From assembly GCA_951213105.1 (NCBI GenBank), contig OX578136.1, positions 73,288,730 to 73,352,729 on the forward strand: 64,000 nucleotides of DNA. The letters are read 5' to 3'. Shown piece by piece: positions 21,506 through 36,207 of this stretch (within the stretch, counting starts at the first letter, position 1; each line of letters begins with the position of its first letter). The notes under the pieces were generated by a model, which saw nothing but the letters and a program-made list of their open reading frames with translations, was not told the DNA's origin and did not search any database. This DNA comes from Amaurobius ferox (taxonomy: Eukaryota; Arthropoda; Arachnida; Araneae; Amaurobiidae). Position numbers and translations under genes: made by a program.

Positions 21506-22270
21506 AGACGATAACTGACGAACGAATGGACCGATTCCAACGAAATTTGGTACAAAAATCACAATCCGTAAACACTGGAAGCCTATTGTTTTTATACGCA
21601 ATCGAATGTCCAAAACCTCCCTAAATTTTCGAGTGAAATTTTGGAAAAATCGTCAAAAAATCAAAACCGCAAATAAAGTTACGCAAATAGACATTTCTTA
21701 TGTAATTTTTCATTAGAAAACGATTGACATAAATTTTAAAACGCTAACATGAACTATTCTCGAGATATTGTACATTTTTCAAAAAAATTATCAAAAAGTC
21801 ATATGAAATAAAAAAAAAAAAATCCTGTTGAGAAATATGTTCACTTTTCATATCTAATACTATGCGATAAATTGGGTGACATCATTCTCGTGGATCTAGT
21901 TCGTTCCATTCATGAAAAAAGATACTTTGAGTAATACTTTTGTATTTGAACGCCAATAGTCATTTATGTCTGTAAGAATAACTTATTTCTTCGTTCATAA
22001 CGCTTGGCGAGATTTTGGCGATGAATTTGGCCGAATGCATGGCGACATTTTGGCGGAATGCTTGGCGACATTTTGAAATGTTGCCAAATTAACGAAAATC
22101 TCGTCAAATGGATAAAAATGACGCGAAATCAATGAAAATGATGACTAACTGTCGAAAATTCAATATCTTGTAAAGAATATAAGTATCTACTATAAAAAAA
22201 ACCTATTTTTTTTACTGTAAGTGTAGTAAATTCATTACATTATATAAGAAAAGTCATGTGTTGCCCACAT
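21330..22270 (+). repeat. Interspersed repeat R1, nearly full copy with GT microsatellite
   Basis: Starts with the fold-back ACTTTCCTTATA...TATAAGGAAAGT, has (GT)n at about 21471-21505, and ends with ATTATATAAG.AAAGTCATG followed by TTGCCCACATCAGA. The same order is seen at 24270-25195, and reversed at 29125-30075 and 34595-35505. There is no long open frame, so it looks like a non-autonomous element. Confidence 0.75.
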
Positions 22271-24269
22271 CAGATTTTTTTACCATGTATTGCAAGGGAG
22301 TAAAAATTATTAACTAATGTGAAGGTGTTCAGTTTTCATATGTAATTTTATGCGATGAATATGGTAACAGCATTCTCGGGGATGTAATTCGTTCCATTCA
22401 CGAAAGAAGATACAGATTAATAGTCTTGTATTTTGACGCTTGCCGATTCACAAACAGTCATTTAATATAAGAAATGCCCTTTTCTTTGTTTATCTGTTAC
22501 ACTTGACAATGAATTTGGTGAACTTGGCGTCAAATTTAGCGAAATATCACCTACTCTACAATATTTTGGCCCAAACTAACGAAAATATCGTTAACATTGC
22601 AAAAATTACTGTAAAATGCCGAATAGATCAATTAATCATTAAAATATTTTAATATATGGACTATATTGCTTATTATGGACTATATTGCTGATTGCAAACT
22701 AATAAGCGCCAAATGTACTATTTAATATTAAGAACATTGTGCTGTAGATATTGTACATCATTTTTTCACTGTGAAAGAAGTAAATGCAGTGCATTATAAA
22801 GGGAAAGTCGTGTACTGCGCACGTTAGAATTTTTAATAAGCATCTGGTATAAAAATACTTATCGGACTCAATTTATAATTACCCCAAAATTGACAAAATG
22901 TCCTTTATTAGGTGACACCAGCTTTTTAGAAGTGGTTTAGTTGTTAAAACTTATTTAATAGTTAAATGAGTATTTTCAAGTAAATTTACACTATGAATTT
23001 ACCCTATTATCTACCCAGAACTACTAAACCTGAACGTACCAGTTTGGGTTGAAAGATAACGGTTCCTTCCACCCCTTTGAGAAGCAATCAAGCATCAAGT
23101 GATTCTAGCTCTTTGCTCCACCCTGTCACCCTGGTATAATCTCCCTTGTACAAGGGTTGTCACCATTGTACAATCTCCCCAAATAAAGCAACTGACCAGT
23201 TTTTGCGAAAAGTCAGAGGTTTTTTAACAAATCGTTTGGTTGTACCTCTGCAGAACCCCTACGGAACTGTTAACCTGGCCTGGGTATGAATCATCATAGA
23301 TCTTACATATATAAGGTCTATGTGAACCAAGGTAAATGGAAGTAAGAGTACCTTTCAATAAGCCTTGTATGTGAACTATCGAGAGATTAAAATTTAATCC
23401 CTCCTCAATGGTATGAATCCTCTAACTCCCTGCATATGCTCTGCGGTCAAGAAAAGTATTGACACATATGTACACTCAGATATTTTTACACATTATTGAT
23501 ACTCAAAATATGCAAATCGGTTGAAATCCATGTCGAATTTTTAATCGCATCATATTCTTTTATGTGTCATGTCATTGCAGTGAAAGGGAAAAGGAAGTTT
23601 TTAAAAACTTAACTATTACTATAGTATAGGCATAATCTCAGGGTCGTATACAGAAACAAAATCCAAGAGAGGTTGTTGAAATTAAATTCACATAGATCTT
23701 ACAAGTATATAAGGTTTATGGAAATTCAAGGGAGGTGCTCAACAAACAGTCCTGAAGGAGAGCCTCACTAGAAACTTCTTTTGGCGGTGGGGAAGTAGGA
23801 GAGTGCACTAAAATATTAAATTTCAATCTTTAAAATAATTGCTCTATTAAAAAAATATTTTATTTAATTGTAACTAAATACTATGCTTTTTATTATTGAA
23901 GACTACTTATTATGTGCTATTAAGTCAAAATTTACTTATGCCTATTTATCATTAGCATCTGTAAGCTCTAATATTAACCCAACATTGCAAAAATGACGCT
24001 AAATTAACGAAAACGAAGTCAAATTGATGAATTCATTTTTCAAATATTTCAATATAAAGACTATACGGCTTATTATGGATACTATCAATATTGGTAATTG
24101 TCAATTTAGAATTGCGTGAAATATAAGTTAATTGCCTGTTTCGAAATAATTTTACATGTTGTCATTCGGAAAAGCGCAATTCAGTTTTAAAATCATTGTC
24201 CCGTTATTCTTTCAACATGAAAGAAATAAATTTATTGCATTATATAAGGAAAGTCATATGCTGCCCACA
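22271..24269 (+). repeat. Diverged R1 tails and unclassified AT-rich sequence
   Basis: 22320-22880 and 23935-24260 resemble the distal half of R1 (for example AAAGAAGATAC, GCATTATA.A.GGAAAGTC). Two related phrases around AGATCTTACA.ATATAAGG appear near 23300 and 23695. No gene is seen. Confidence 0.45.
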
Positions 24270-25195
24270 TATTTTTACTTTCCTTATATAATGTTTAAGG
24301 AAAGTATTGTGACGGGATCGAAAATTCGAAATCGAGTTTTCGACGGGAGAGCACGTTTCAAGCATTCCTGATCACGAATCAAGCATTTTTGAAATGATGT
24401 CTGTGTGTGTGTGTGTGTGTGTCAGTGAGTTTGTGGAGACGATAACTGACGAACGAATGGACCGATTCGAACCAAATTTGGTACAAAAATCACAATCCGT
24501 AAACACTGGAAGCCTATTGTTTTAATAGGTAATCGAATGTTCAGAACCCCCCTAAATTTTCGAATAAAATTTTGAAAAAATCGTCAAAAAATCAAAACCA
24601 CTAATAAAGTTACGCAAATAGACATTTCTTATGTAATTTTTCATTATAAAACGATTGACATAAATTTTAGAACGCTAACATGAACCGTTCTCTGGATATT
24701 GCACATTTTTCAAAAAAATTATTAAAAAGTCATATAAAATGAAAAAAAAATATTTCCTATTGAGAAACATGTTCACTTTTCATATGTAATACCATGCGAT
24801 AAATTGGGTGACATCATTCTCGTGGATCTAGCTCGTACCATTCATGAAAAAAGATACTTTGAGTAATACTTTTGTATTTGAACGCCAATAGTCATTTATC
24901 TGCTGAAAGAACAACTTATTTCTTCGTCCATAACGCTTGGCGAGATTTTGGCGACGAATTTGGCGGAATGTCGGAAACTTGGCGACTTTTTGAAATGTTG
25001 CCTAATCAACGAATATCTCGCCAAATGGATAAAAATGACGCTAAATCAATGAAAATGACGGCTAATTGTCGAAAATTCAATATCTTGGAAAGAATATTAG
25101 TATCTACTATAAGAAAAACCTATTTTTTTACTGTAAAAGTAGTAAATTCATTACATTATATAAGGAAAGTCATGTGTTGCCCACACCAGATTTTT
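24270..25195 (+). repeat. Interspersed repeat R1, nearly full copy
   Basis: The copy has the fold-back terminus, (GT)n at about 24401-24421, the GGACCGATTCGAACC block and the distal end GGAAAGTCATGTGTTGCCC. It is very close to the copy at 21330-22270, so the family was active fairly recently. Confidence 0.75.
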
Positions 25196-28100
25196 TTTTT
25201 TTAACTTTACTTTGCAAAACGTGAAGAAATAAACCACGCTTTGCAACGCGTATTTTCTTTAGTGCCTTAAAAGTTTTAAAAAGTAGAGCCATCAGTAACC
25301 ACGTAAAAGTTGACAGCTCTGTCATTGCTGATCGCAGTTGATCTTTATGTTCTATTCACACAGCATCCCTTTTGATCCCCTAGTCCCTTTACTTAATCCT
25401 TTATCGTAAACTCTTTCCTATTAGAGGCTATCTCCCCAATTGTATCCAATAGTTTAGCTGTCATCTTGGTTTAAACTACACGGAAGATAAATATCTACTT
25501 ATTCTCGCAAGTAACAACAGGAGTAAATATCACCAATCTAACAATATTTATAATATGGACTTTTAAACAAAGTTATCACTAACCAACTTTACCAAAAATC
25601 TTATTTAAACAGTTGCAACAAATCTTCCTTTAAATCATAAACTTTGACGAACATTATTTTGTTAGTGCTTTGAAAGTGAATAAACTTCGGTAATCTTTGC
25701 TTCAAGACGGGAGAGGGGGTTTCCTCATTGTGTAAAGATCCAGGAAGTTCTTGTTCGATTCACGTTCTAACAGGTAACTCTTGTACGCCTATGCTCACTT
25801 CTACGATCAGTAAGTAGGGTTACCAAACGGTAATTGGCCTTTCACTAGGCCCCAGAAGATCGTTCCATGTTTACTTTTTGGCAGGTGTTGAGCAGAGGTA
25901 GAGGTCATTTAATTTCAGGAAAGGGGTGAGAGAGAACAAGGAAGCGTAGAATATCCTTTGTCAAGAGAGTGTCAAGATTCGACAATAAGCCTTTGGGGAA
26001 ACTGATGGTGGTTTTGTTATCGATAGTCAACGCAACCGTTTCGTTTGCAAGGAAATATAATTGAGTTTCACTGGTTATCAAGGAGGGTTCACGAACAAAT
26101 AGGCTTTTCTTCGTGAGTAAATAGTAAGTAAAATAGATTCAATCATGCCTAAACGGGACTCCTTTACAGTTGCATAAATTATTTGGAGTGCAATTTTTTT
26201 CACGACAATCATTATCAGAGAGATAATGAATCTTGTTATGAGTTTATCTTTACAAGTTGTTCTTTTAAAAAATTTAAATATCAGTCGGCAATAGGTTAGC
26301 GGTTTTTCTGACTTGTGTTAATGTAGAAACTAGAAACTGTTTAATCTTGTCTTTTAGGCTTGTCTTTTAGAAAATTCTTTATGAATGCACATGCATTCAG
26401 GATCTCGGAAGGGTAAAGCAGGCACGCCATTTAGGGCAGGGGCGTTGCCCCCCCCCCCTCCCCCAAGATCTGGAAAACTCTTTTGATTTGTGACTGCAGA
26501 AAAAAAAATGTCTAACATTTGTCGCAATTTGTTAAATTGTAGCTTAATTCCTGTTACAAAACAAATCACATCACCACAATACTGTGGTAAATAAGTGCCC
26601 TTTCTCAATGAAAATGAAGAACTTTATCACTTATCCACTGAAAAGGTTTTCAGCTAGCTACTTCAGAATATCATAGTAGGTCCAACTTCAGGTGCGTATT
26701 TCTCAACCCGTGCATAAGGCAATCGTTTTGTCAAGAAAGTTATTGTTATTGCCTTCGCCTTTGTGCAAAATACTTGCATGGTATAGAGAAAGTTTGCTTT
26801 GTTTAAACACCATTCTCCGAGTGAAAGAAAGGCGACAACCGTTCCTTTTATGGATTTCTAGGATGTTAGGATTTCATCAGTAATAACCAGAACCCTATAA
26901 ATCTAGCGATTATTGCCTGTTAGTACCCCAACCCCATTCCACTCCATCTAATATTTGCCCGTTCACCTGAGAGTCTTGAAATTTGGCATGTACACATAGA
27001 CCAGTGATTTAATTGCTGGGAAATTGTATAAGTTAGCAAATTTGAAATCCCTGGGGTGGAGGTATAAGGGGGGAGGGGGATAATATCGAAAATTAAAATG
27101 CATTCAAAACGATCGAGTAAGGAGGATCAAAAGAAAGTTCACATCAAGACTGAAATGCAAATACCAGTTCGTTTTGTTTTTTCATATATTGGCTGCGGGG
27201 ATGAGGGGGGGGGGGGGGACCTTAACTTTCGTTTTTTCTAGTTTAGCAGAAAGTAAACGAAAAAATCTGAAGCAATTTTCCCAGATACATTAGTCCAACT
27301 CAAATATAGGAAAAAATCCGTGATATACAAAATTGATTAAGAAAAAGATAGTAACTGAATGTGGGGTTGAAAATTAAAAATCTATCAACCTATCAAGTGG
27401 AGAATCAAACTATCAGACGGCAGGAAAAGTACGAAGTACTAAAATTTTAAGTTTGCATTTATGGGAGGCTTGCTTAAAAACCATCATGTTTTTGTTTTGT
27501 CTTCGTTTAAAAATTAAAATGACAGAAAATCCTAAAACATTTTTCAGAGATACATCGACCAAATTTAATATTTAGATATTTATTAACCAAAAATAAACAG
27601 GTATTTTAGACCTCTTAGTATTCATGCATTCCTTAAATTTGAGTTAGGAAGATAATTAAAATCAAACATAATTTCTAATGTGAGTCCTTACTCACGTCAT
27701 TATCGTTCGTTGTATAACAATAAGCATATCCACATATTCGGCGATTTGGGTTTGTTTACGTTAATTTCTTCTAATAAAGTAAGACATTACATTATATTAT
27801 GTTAAAATACATTTTTCATTTATAAACACTTTATACACAACATTTTTGCTTTATTTTATAACATTGAGCAGATTAATTAAATCTCAACAGACTTTATTTT
27901 CCGGCCATTTGAGGAAGGGGATGCCAAAACCGATTTAATGAGATAATTTTGAGTCGCTTTACTAAGGTAAATAACACTATATAAAATGTATACTAAAATA
28001 TTCTTTTCGAAGATATCTTTGATATAAAAACTTAATTTTATTAACTTAAACAAACTTAAAGGTCTTCTACATTTAATAACTTTCAGTTAATAAAAAATTT

Positions 28101-29119
28101 CCCGTGATTTTTCACGGGTAGTCACTAGTTATTTAAATAATTATAATTTTATTTATATCACAGTAAAGTCCGCGTACTACGCCCATCCAAGTACACCACG
28201 GCCATGCATGAGAAACAGGAACATCAACTGCCATCTACCCTCTCATCCGCTCCTAATGTTCACAGATACATGCGAACCATACACCGTCCCATTCAATATT
28301 ATTGTTTCTTATACGACTCCCGATCGAAACATGCATACTATACCAACCCGACATGCATACTATATACAAACATGCATACTATACCATACTATAATTCTCT
28401 AACAAACTAATTTATAAAGCTTAACACCTCAATTATTTTATTAAGTTTACAATTTCTGGTCATACCACTGAAAACAAGGGACTCCCTATAACTTTATGGG
28501 TCATACCCTTCAGCTCCAACCAATCTATCTAGAATTAAAGTTTGTTTGATTGCATTGCTTAAAACGTGAATTTGAAGTTAAATTAAGAAATAAGTTTCTC
28601 TAACGCCATGGTTTAAATATTCATATTGTGGATTTTTAAATTTGATGACCTCTTGATATTAACATTATGAATTACAGTGCTTAGAATACCAGTCACTATA
28701 GCTAAATTATGGTATTCCAGTCACTAAAGCTGAATCATGGAGGTGGTCTCATCTCTAACTCCATGAGCGGAACAGTGTTCCTTTGCATTGTTGTAACAAT
28801 GCCTTCCGTCTGAGATTGTAAACACAACAAAGATTAAATTTTGAGAAATTATTTTTTCAGGTCCAAGGATTAAAAACTGATTTCAGATTTGCATTCAGCA
28901 TAGCCCAAATAGTATACAAGAGCATTTTTAGCTCTCGGAGTTGCACTGGATGTTCTGACATACCGACCTGCGCTTTTAGAGAAGTGATTCATTTTAACCT
29001 TCGCGTAAATCCTCATTCATAAGAAGTTAAAATAATAATAATAATAATAATAATATTTATTATTTATATTTTTAATCGAAGTAATTATTATATACACTTG
29101 AATAATTAGAAGAAAAACT
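25196..29119. other. Gene-free AT-rich stretch
   Basis: No convincing coding frame, RNA gene or transposon end was found. It holds homopolymer runs (C-run near 26447, G-run near 27207), repeats of CATGCATACTATA near 28330-28385 and an (AAT)n tract near 29030-29056. Confidence 0.5.
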
Positions 29120-29124
29120 GCATA

Positions 29125-30075
29125 TTTATAAAAAAATCTGATGTGGGCAGCATATGACTTTCCTTATATAATGTAATGAATTTACTACTTTTACAGTAAA
29201 AAAAATAGGTTTTTCTTATAGTAGATACTACTATTCTTTCCAAGATATTGAATTTTCGACAATTAGTCGTCATTTTCATTGATCTAACGTCATTTTTATC
29301 CATTTGCCGAGATTTTCGTTAATTTGGCAACATTTCAAAAATTCGCCATGTTGGCGACATTCCGCCAAATTCGTCGCCAAAATCTCGCCAAGCGTTACGG
29401 ACGAAGAAATAAGTTATTCTTACAGCAGATAAATGACTATTGGCGTTCAAATACGAATATATTACTTAAAGTATCTTTTTTCATGAATGAAACGAGCTAG
29501 ATCCACGAGAATGATGTCAATAAATTTATCGCATGGTATTACATGTGAAAAGTGAACATGTTTCTCAATAGGAAATATTTTTTTTTAATTTTATATGGCA
29601 TTTTGATAATTTTTTTGAAAAATGTACAATATCTCGAGAACGGTTTATGTTAGCCTTCTAAAATTTATGTCAATCGTTTTCTAATGAAAAATTACATAAG
29701 AAATGTCTATTTGCGTAACTTTATTGGCTGTTTTGATTTTTTGACGATTTTTTCAAAATTTCATTCAAAAATTTCGGGGGGTTCTGAACATTCGATTGCG
29801 TATAAAAACAATAGGCTTCTAGTGTTTACAAATTGTGATTTTTGTACTAAATTTTGTTCGAATAGGTCCATTCGTTCGTCAGTTATCGTCTCCACAGACT
29901 CACTGACACACACACACACACACTTTCACACACACACAGACATCACTTCAAAAATGTCTGATTCGTGATCAGGGATGCTTGAAACGTGCTCTCCCTTCGA
30001 AAACTCGAATTCAAATTTTCGAACCTGTCACAATACTTTCCTTATAATACATTATGTATATAAGGAAAGTAAAAA
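29125..30075 (-). repeat. Interspersed repeat R1, minus-strand copy
   Basis: Reverse orientation copy beginning with TCTGATGTGGGCAGCATATG and ending with the fold-back CTTTCCTTATAATACATTATG...TATAAGGAAAGT. The CA microsatellite is at about 29905-29940. Confidence 0.75.
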
Positions 30076-30229
30076 TTATTTTTTTTTACTTTTAACATAG
30101 TTTTTTAGGAACATAGTACAAAGTATAACACAACACATAAAACAGGTGTGTCAATGTGAAAATTGATTCATTATATCCTTGAAACAATTTAACAGTTCAA
30201 TACCGTTAAAACAGGTTACAAGCGTTAAA

Positions 30230-30736
30230 ATCTGTTGTGAACAACAGCTCATGACATTCCGAGCGAACTCAGATTCATTTTCTCTTTATTTCATTAATAA
30301 TTCATTAAATTGAGTTTAATGCACTAAATAAGACACATAATTAATTGAAATTGCACCGAATTTACATTTTTAGTTCAGATTTCGATTTCATTTGGTAACT
30401 GATGGTCTTTATTCTCAAAACTGGAGTAACAAAACTGCAAAAATACGAAAAAAAAAATCTTGAGAACGACTAGACCTAGAGTAATGTGGTTGGTCCTATT
30501 AATTTCTTCATTAAAGATTACACATAAAACAAGCACTTAATCGATGCATTTGAGCATACGTAGTCTTTTATTTTAGATTTTGACGATTTTTGCGGGCCGT
30601 AAACAGGTTCTTATTTCCTGAATCATACCAAAATCTAATCAGCACTAGGGTAACTCTCTACCAAATTTTGCGAATTTTCGTCAATTAGTTTTCTAGTTAG
30701 CTAGAGTTGATACAGCCAATTTTTGCGGTTCATTTT

Positions 30737-30784
<48 letters not shown>

Positions 30785-31010
30785 GCACCAGGGTCATTCA
30801 CAGGTGACTTACCTATAAAATTTTATAAAATTCGTTCAATTAGTTTATGAGTTAGAGTGGATACATACATTGACATACACACACTGACATCACGCTAAAA
30901 ATAATTTTTTTTTTGTGTTCCAGAGGTCTCAAAAAGCACAGATCCATCGAATACTCGAGTTGCGATTTTCGGCGTGATTCCAATACTTTCCCTATACATT
31001 ACCATGTATT
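30230..31010 (+). repeat. Interspersed repeat R3 with poly(A) tract
   Basis: Contains AATTCATTAAATTGAGTTT, a CTTGAGAACG block, GATTTTGACGATTTTTGCGGG and an uninterrupted run of 43 A (30739-30781), ending CCAATACTTTCCCTATACATT. A reverse copy lies at 40085-40625. Confidence 0.6.
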
Positions 31011-31039
31011 GCAATGAGCGTGAAAATCTTAAGTGGGTA

Positions 31040-31560
31040 TCACCTGACTCATATTATATGACTCTGTGGACTCATATTCACGTTTGCTTTATTTTTTTAA
31101 ATAATTCATTGAGTTTAATTGCACAAAATAACAGCCATAATTCTTTTAAATTACACTAAATTTGCACTGAACTTATTTTCAAAGGTGGTTTAGCAAAAAT
31201 ACGAAGAAACTAAAGTATCTCGAGAACGGCTAGTTCTAAAGTAATGGCGTTGGTCTTATTCTTTTAGTCGTCAGAAATTACATATAATATAAGCATTTAA
31301 TTGATATATTTGAAAAGACGTAGTCTTTTATTTTTAGATTTAATGATTTTTGTGTGCCACTTTGCAAAGAGAGGCAGGTTCTTTTTTTCCGAATCGTACC
31401 AAAATCTTATAAGCACCAGACTAATCTGCAAGTGATTTATCTACCAAATTTTGTAAAATTTGGCTTTTTAGTTTTGCAGCTAGAGTGGATAAAGGGAATT
31501 TTTGAGGGCTATCTCGCAAAATAGCAGGTTATTTATCGGGCTAGCCTGCGTAGGTTCGTC
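31040..31560 (+). repeat. Interspersed repeat R3, second copy in tandem
   Basis: The same block order as 30230-30800 (TCATTGAGTTTAATTGCAC, CTCGAGAACGGCTAG, GCATTTAATTGATATATTTG), interrupted before its end. A (TC)n tract follows at 31571-31588. Confidence 0.55.
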
Positions 31561-32055
31561 ATAGGAAAGCTCTCTCTCTCTCTCTCTTTTTTAATAACTC
31601 AAAAATTGGAGTAGGTCCATATTGAGTATGCACTGTCTTTTGTTGTAGATTTCATTTTTTTAGTAGTTGTAGATTTTATATCTCATATTACTGTTTGTTG
31701 TAAATTTTATTTCTTTTATTTTTTATTCTGTTAGAGCTCTGGATAGCCAGCCTACTCGTCGGGAAATGATAAGTAACACCAGAGAACCTAGTAATAACAC
31801 CCCAAGACATATTTAATTAACTGGGGTGTGGTTCAACCCGACTGTCTCATATCAGAATCATGTTTCAAATATCTTGTGAATTTTATTTTATTTTATTTAT
31901 TTAAATATTTATTTTTTATAAATTTTGCAAAAAACATTTAAAAAAATCTGTATTGTTGATCCAAATAACTACAATTGTAGCATGCTGCCTTTCATTTTAA
32001 AGGACTTGAAAATTTTTTTTGATTGATACCAATTTTCACAATGTACCCCTTCGGG

Positions 32056-32322
<267 letters not shown>

Positions 32323-32379
32323 AACTTCTTCACTTTGTTATTTTCAATAATTATATTTTTCAAGGAAATAAATTATACT

Positions 32380-32787
32380 TTCCAAGTCTCAGGAGTTCCA
32401 CAGGGTGGCTGCAGTAGCAGTATGTTAGCTAATTTATATCTTTATCATTATGAACAGTCTTTTACATCAATAGATTATACATTATGCAGATATGTTGATG
32501 ATCTGATTTGCTTAGTATATACTGAAAATTGTGTCTTAGATATAGATTTCTATCCTAACAATTTGGAATTAATTCCTAATGAAACTACTATTAATAAAAA
32601 TATTAATTTTTTGGATTTAAATCTTATTATTGAACCTTCTAATAGTATTGTTACTAATTTATATGATAAAAAAGACTCTTTTAATTTTAGCATTAATAAA
32701 ATCTTACCATTTAATTCCTGCAACTCGATTCTATTATTTACAAATATTATACTTAATCAGCTTTTTAGAGTTTATAGATTGTCATAA
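32380..32787 (+). pseudogene. Reverse transcriptase fragment
   Basis: The frame contains [17 protein letters not shown], then [11 protein letters not shown] with the YVDD catalytic box, then NINFLDLNL and [11 protein letters not shown]. Those are the thumb-side half of a reverse transcriptase palm (motifs 4-7). Everything before the QGG motif is replaced by the TA tract, and the frame stops at 32785-32787, so it is a truncated remnant. The FLDL and LYDK-DFNF phrases fit Penelope-like or related non-LTR polymerases; the exact clade is not decided. Confidence 0.75.
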
Positions 32788-34590
32788 AAAAGTGTCATGC
32801 TATACATATTAATAATCTAAAAATTTCCAGCAATTTATATAAATATCCATCATATTTAGTAAATGGTATAGTTAAAAAGTTTGAATTAGCTGAATTTTCT
32901 TGAATTCTCTTCTTAGTATCTTATATTAGCCAGACATCAACATTCTCTTGAATAAACATTACATTGTATTTACATCCCCTTATACATTAGATTCACTCTT
33001 ATTTTGTAAATGGTATAGTTAAAAAATTTAGATTTGCTGGATTTTCTTGAATTCTATTCATAGCTATTTATATTAGCCAGATATCTCCATACTCTTGTTT
33101 TAATAATATTTTATTTTTACATCCACTTACACATTAGCCTTTCTATTATTAGCCATTCCTGGTTGTATATTATCACTTATACTTGCCTTTTCGTATTACT
33201 GTTATATATTTCTTACGAATGGCAATAGTAGATCATATCTTTTTCCTTTGAGAATGGCAATACTGGTCTCTTCATTCTGAGTTCCCAGGTTCGACAAGTT
33301 TGTGCATTTGTTGAGTTATATTCCAGATATTCTTTTTTCCTTTTATTTTTTCTTCTTTATGTATGTTGTCCAAGTAGAAATAGTTTATAGATATATTCTA
33401 ATTTTTCTTCAGAAACATACATTTCTGTGTTTGCTTCTACAAGACACTTGAACTTGAGAAAGAGTTTTGAAGAAGTGGACAAATCCATGATTTAGGCCTA
33501 GACGTTGTCCACGTGTATAGCACTATTGCTTGGATTTCATCGGTTTTTCTTTTATCGATTCCATACCATTGATTTTTGATTATTTTCATTAACTTGATGA
33601 TTCGAAATTTGTATTTTTTTCCATTTGCTTGAAGATTTGCTGATGTATACTTTTGAATTGTAAGCTTATTTGAAAGTTAGGTTTTTCGAGTTACAGTTTC
33701 TCACTTTTCTTTCATTGGACTTTCAAACTTTTCTTATTATATATATATATATATATATATAATTATTCAAGACCATTTATCTTGCATCTGATTTATAGAT
33801 GACATAGGTCTTACTGAGGTGCAGAGGAACTACGAAGGAGTCGCAGATAAAAGTTACCTCATAGAATACCAGAACAGTTTTAAATACATTTTATTGAATA
33901 TCTTTTCTTTATAGTTAGGTAAACTATTTCTTTTTTCTGTCAGTGCACATGCACTCAAAATTATCACGAAACACTTAAAAAACTTGTCCACCCCAAACGG
34001 TCAAGTAATCTTTGCTCTAAATAAAACTACTTTGACCGTCTTGGAGATAAGTCTGTTTGAACAAGAGATGATTAATCCATTCTACTTAGACGTGTTTACT
34101 TCAATTCAAAATAACCTAACGTTTGATGTTTAGATTTTTTTTTTTAACAAGTTTGTTCCTGTGCTGGAAATCATAAACGAAGTAGGAATTTTGGTCCACC
34201 CTGGAGAACGGATAAAATATTTTTTTTTTCTTCTCAAAATGTCTTTACAGATCCTTCAGCTGATCTGGAAGGCTGAAAATTTGTACATTCATAGCATCAA
34301 CCATGACACAGAACTTAATTGATCAAATTTTGATTAAAATTATACAGTTATGCCTGCTTAAAACGAGCCCGCATTTAGCGAGATTGCAGACTTAACGGAG
34401 CAATTATGAGCTTTTAAGTGGGTTTAAGTTGCGCGATTGCAGATTTAACCAAGAAATTATGAACTTTGAATTGATACAATGTTGTTTTAAGTCTTGTTTT
34501 TAACGAGCAAAGTTTACAGTTTCCCCCAAAAGAATGAAACTGAATTAAAGACAAAACTAGAGATTAAAAGTCAGAACAAAAGAAAAAATT
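32788..34590. other. Gene-free AT-rich stretch after the reverse transcriptase relic
   Basis: Two related phrases (AAATGGTATAGTTAAAAA followed by GGATTTTCTTGAATTCT-type text near 32860 and 33005) suggest a local duplication, possibly 3' sequence of the retroelement. A (TA)n tract lies at about 33738-33761. No other feature is seen. Confidence 0.4.
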
Positions 34591-34594
34591 AAAA

Positions 34595-35505
34595 AATCTG
34601 ATGTGGGGAGCACATGATTTTCCTTATGTAATCCAATGAATTTACTACTTTTACAGTAAAAAAAAAAGTTTATTCTTATAGTAGATAATTATATTCTTTC
34701 CAAGATATTGAATTTTCATCAAATAGTCATCATTTTCATTTATTTAGGGTCAATTTTATCCATTTGGCGAGAATTTCGTTAATTTGACAACATTTAAAAA
34801 AGTCGCCAAGTTGGCGACATTCCGCCAAATTCGTCAACAAAATCTCGCCAAGCGCTATGGATGGAGAACTAAGTTATTCTTGTAGCAGATAAATGACTAT
34901 TGGCGTATAAATGCAAAAGTATTACTCAAAGTATCTTTTCTCATGAATGGAACGAGAGTTAGATCCGCGAGAATGATGTCACCAAATTTATCGCATGATA
35001 TTATATATGTAAATTGAACATGTTTCTCAAAAGTTAATATTTTTTTATAATTTATGGAATTTTTTGATAAATTTATTGGAAAAATGTGCAGTATCTCGAG
35101 AACGGTTCATGCTAGCGTTCTAAAGTTTATGTCAATCACTTTCTAAGGAAAAATTACACGAGAAATGGCCATTTGCGTAACATTCGACTGTGTTTAAAAA
35201 CAATAGGCTCCCAGTATTCACGGATTGTAATTTTTGTACCAAATTTCATTCGAATCGCTCCATTCTTTCATGAGATGTCGTCTCCACAGACTCACTGACA
35301 CACACGCATACTTTCACACACACATGCTTTCACACACACATACTTTGACACATACAGACGCACACACAGACATCACTTCAAAAATATTCGATTCGCGATC
35401 AATGATTCTTGAAACGCGCTCTCCCGTCGAAAACTCAAATTCGAATTTTCGACCCCGTCACAGTGCTTTCCTTATACATTATACTATGTATATAAGGAAA
35501 GTAAT
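34595..35505 (-). repeat. Interspersed repeat R1, minus-strand copy
   Basis: Starts AATCTGATGTGGGGAGCAC, has (CA)-rich phrases at 35300-35370 and ends with the TTATACATTATACTATGTATATAA fold-back next to GGAAAGT. It lacks part of the middle seen in the other copies. Confidence 0.7.
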
Positions 35506-35929
35506 AACCTTGTTCCATGATGTAGGAAGACGGTGCGATGTAGGGGTTGCAACAGAGACATGTTGCAATGAGCCATAGACTTACGCAGGGGGTCATAACC
35601 TTCAATTTGTAGAAAAAAAAATTCATTATTTTTCCATTATGTCCATACTGGAAAATGAAATTTAATGCTTACTCCCCCCCCCCCCCCCCCGCGCCCGAGC
35701 ATATCCTTTCCTAGTTCCTGGCTAAATCTATGTTTCGAACCCCTTGTTGGTTTTCACTTTACATTGACACCCAAGAGGTGTTGGTAACCCTGATGTACGA
35801 TAAGAAAAGATTATGTGGATAAAAAAAAAAAGAACGAATTGAACATGATTAACAGGAAAGGATGGCTATCATGAAGCCAATGAATCTCGATCTAAAATTT
35901 GGGAGATAAGCATGTGATATTGCCTCCAG

Positions 35930-36005
35930 AGCCCTGTTAGCTTAGTTGGTATAGCGTCTGAAAATTCAGTTCACCAAGTAGCAAGGATCTTGTAAGAAGG
36001 CCCTG
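35930..36005 (+). other. tRNA-like A-box relic
   Basis: GCCCTGTTAGCTTAGTTGGTA resembles a tRNA 5' half with a good A-box (TAGCTTAGTTGG). No proper B-box (GGTTCGAATCC) follows, so this is at most a decayed tRNA or SINE head. Confidence 0.3.
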
Positions 36006-36207
36006 GACTTTGTTTTGCAATACAGACTCTATGGTGGATTAATTTCATTTTCCCTTAATTGGGGGGAAGGGGAGATATGACACCATACCCATTCCTACGC
36101 CACTGCTTCGAGTATCACCTCCCTGAGTATAACTTCGTAGATTTCATTTAACCCTTTTAAACACTGACAGCTTCAATTCAATGAATTGCTTTGTTCAACA
36201 ATAAGTT

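Noticed and set aside
35930..36005. Functional tRNA gene
   Set aside because: Only an A-box-like start is present; no B-box or acceptor pairing.
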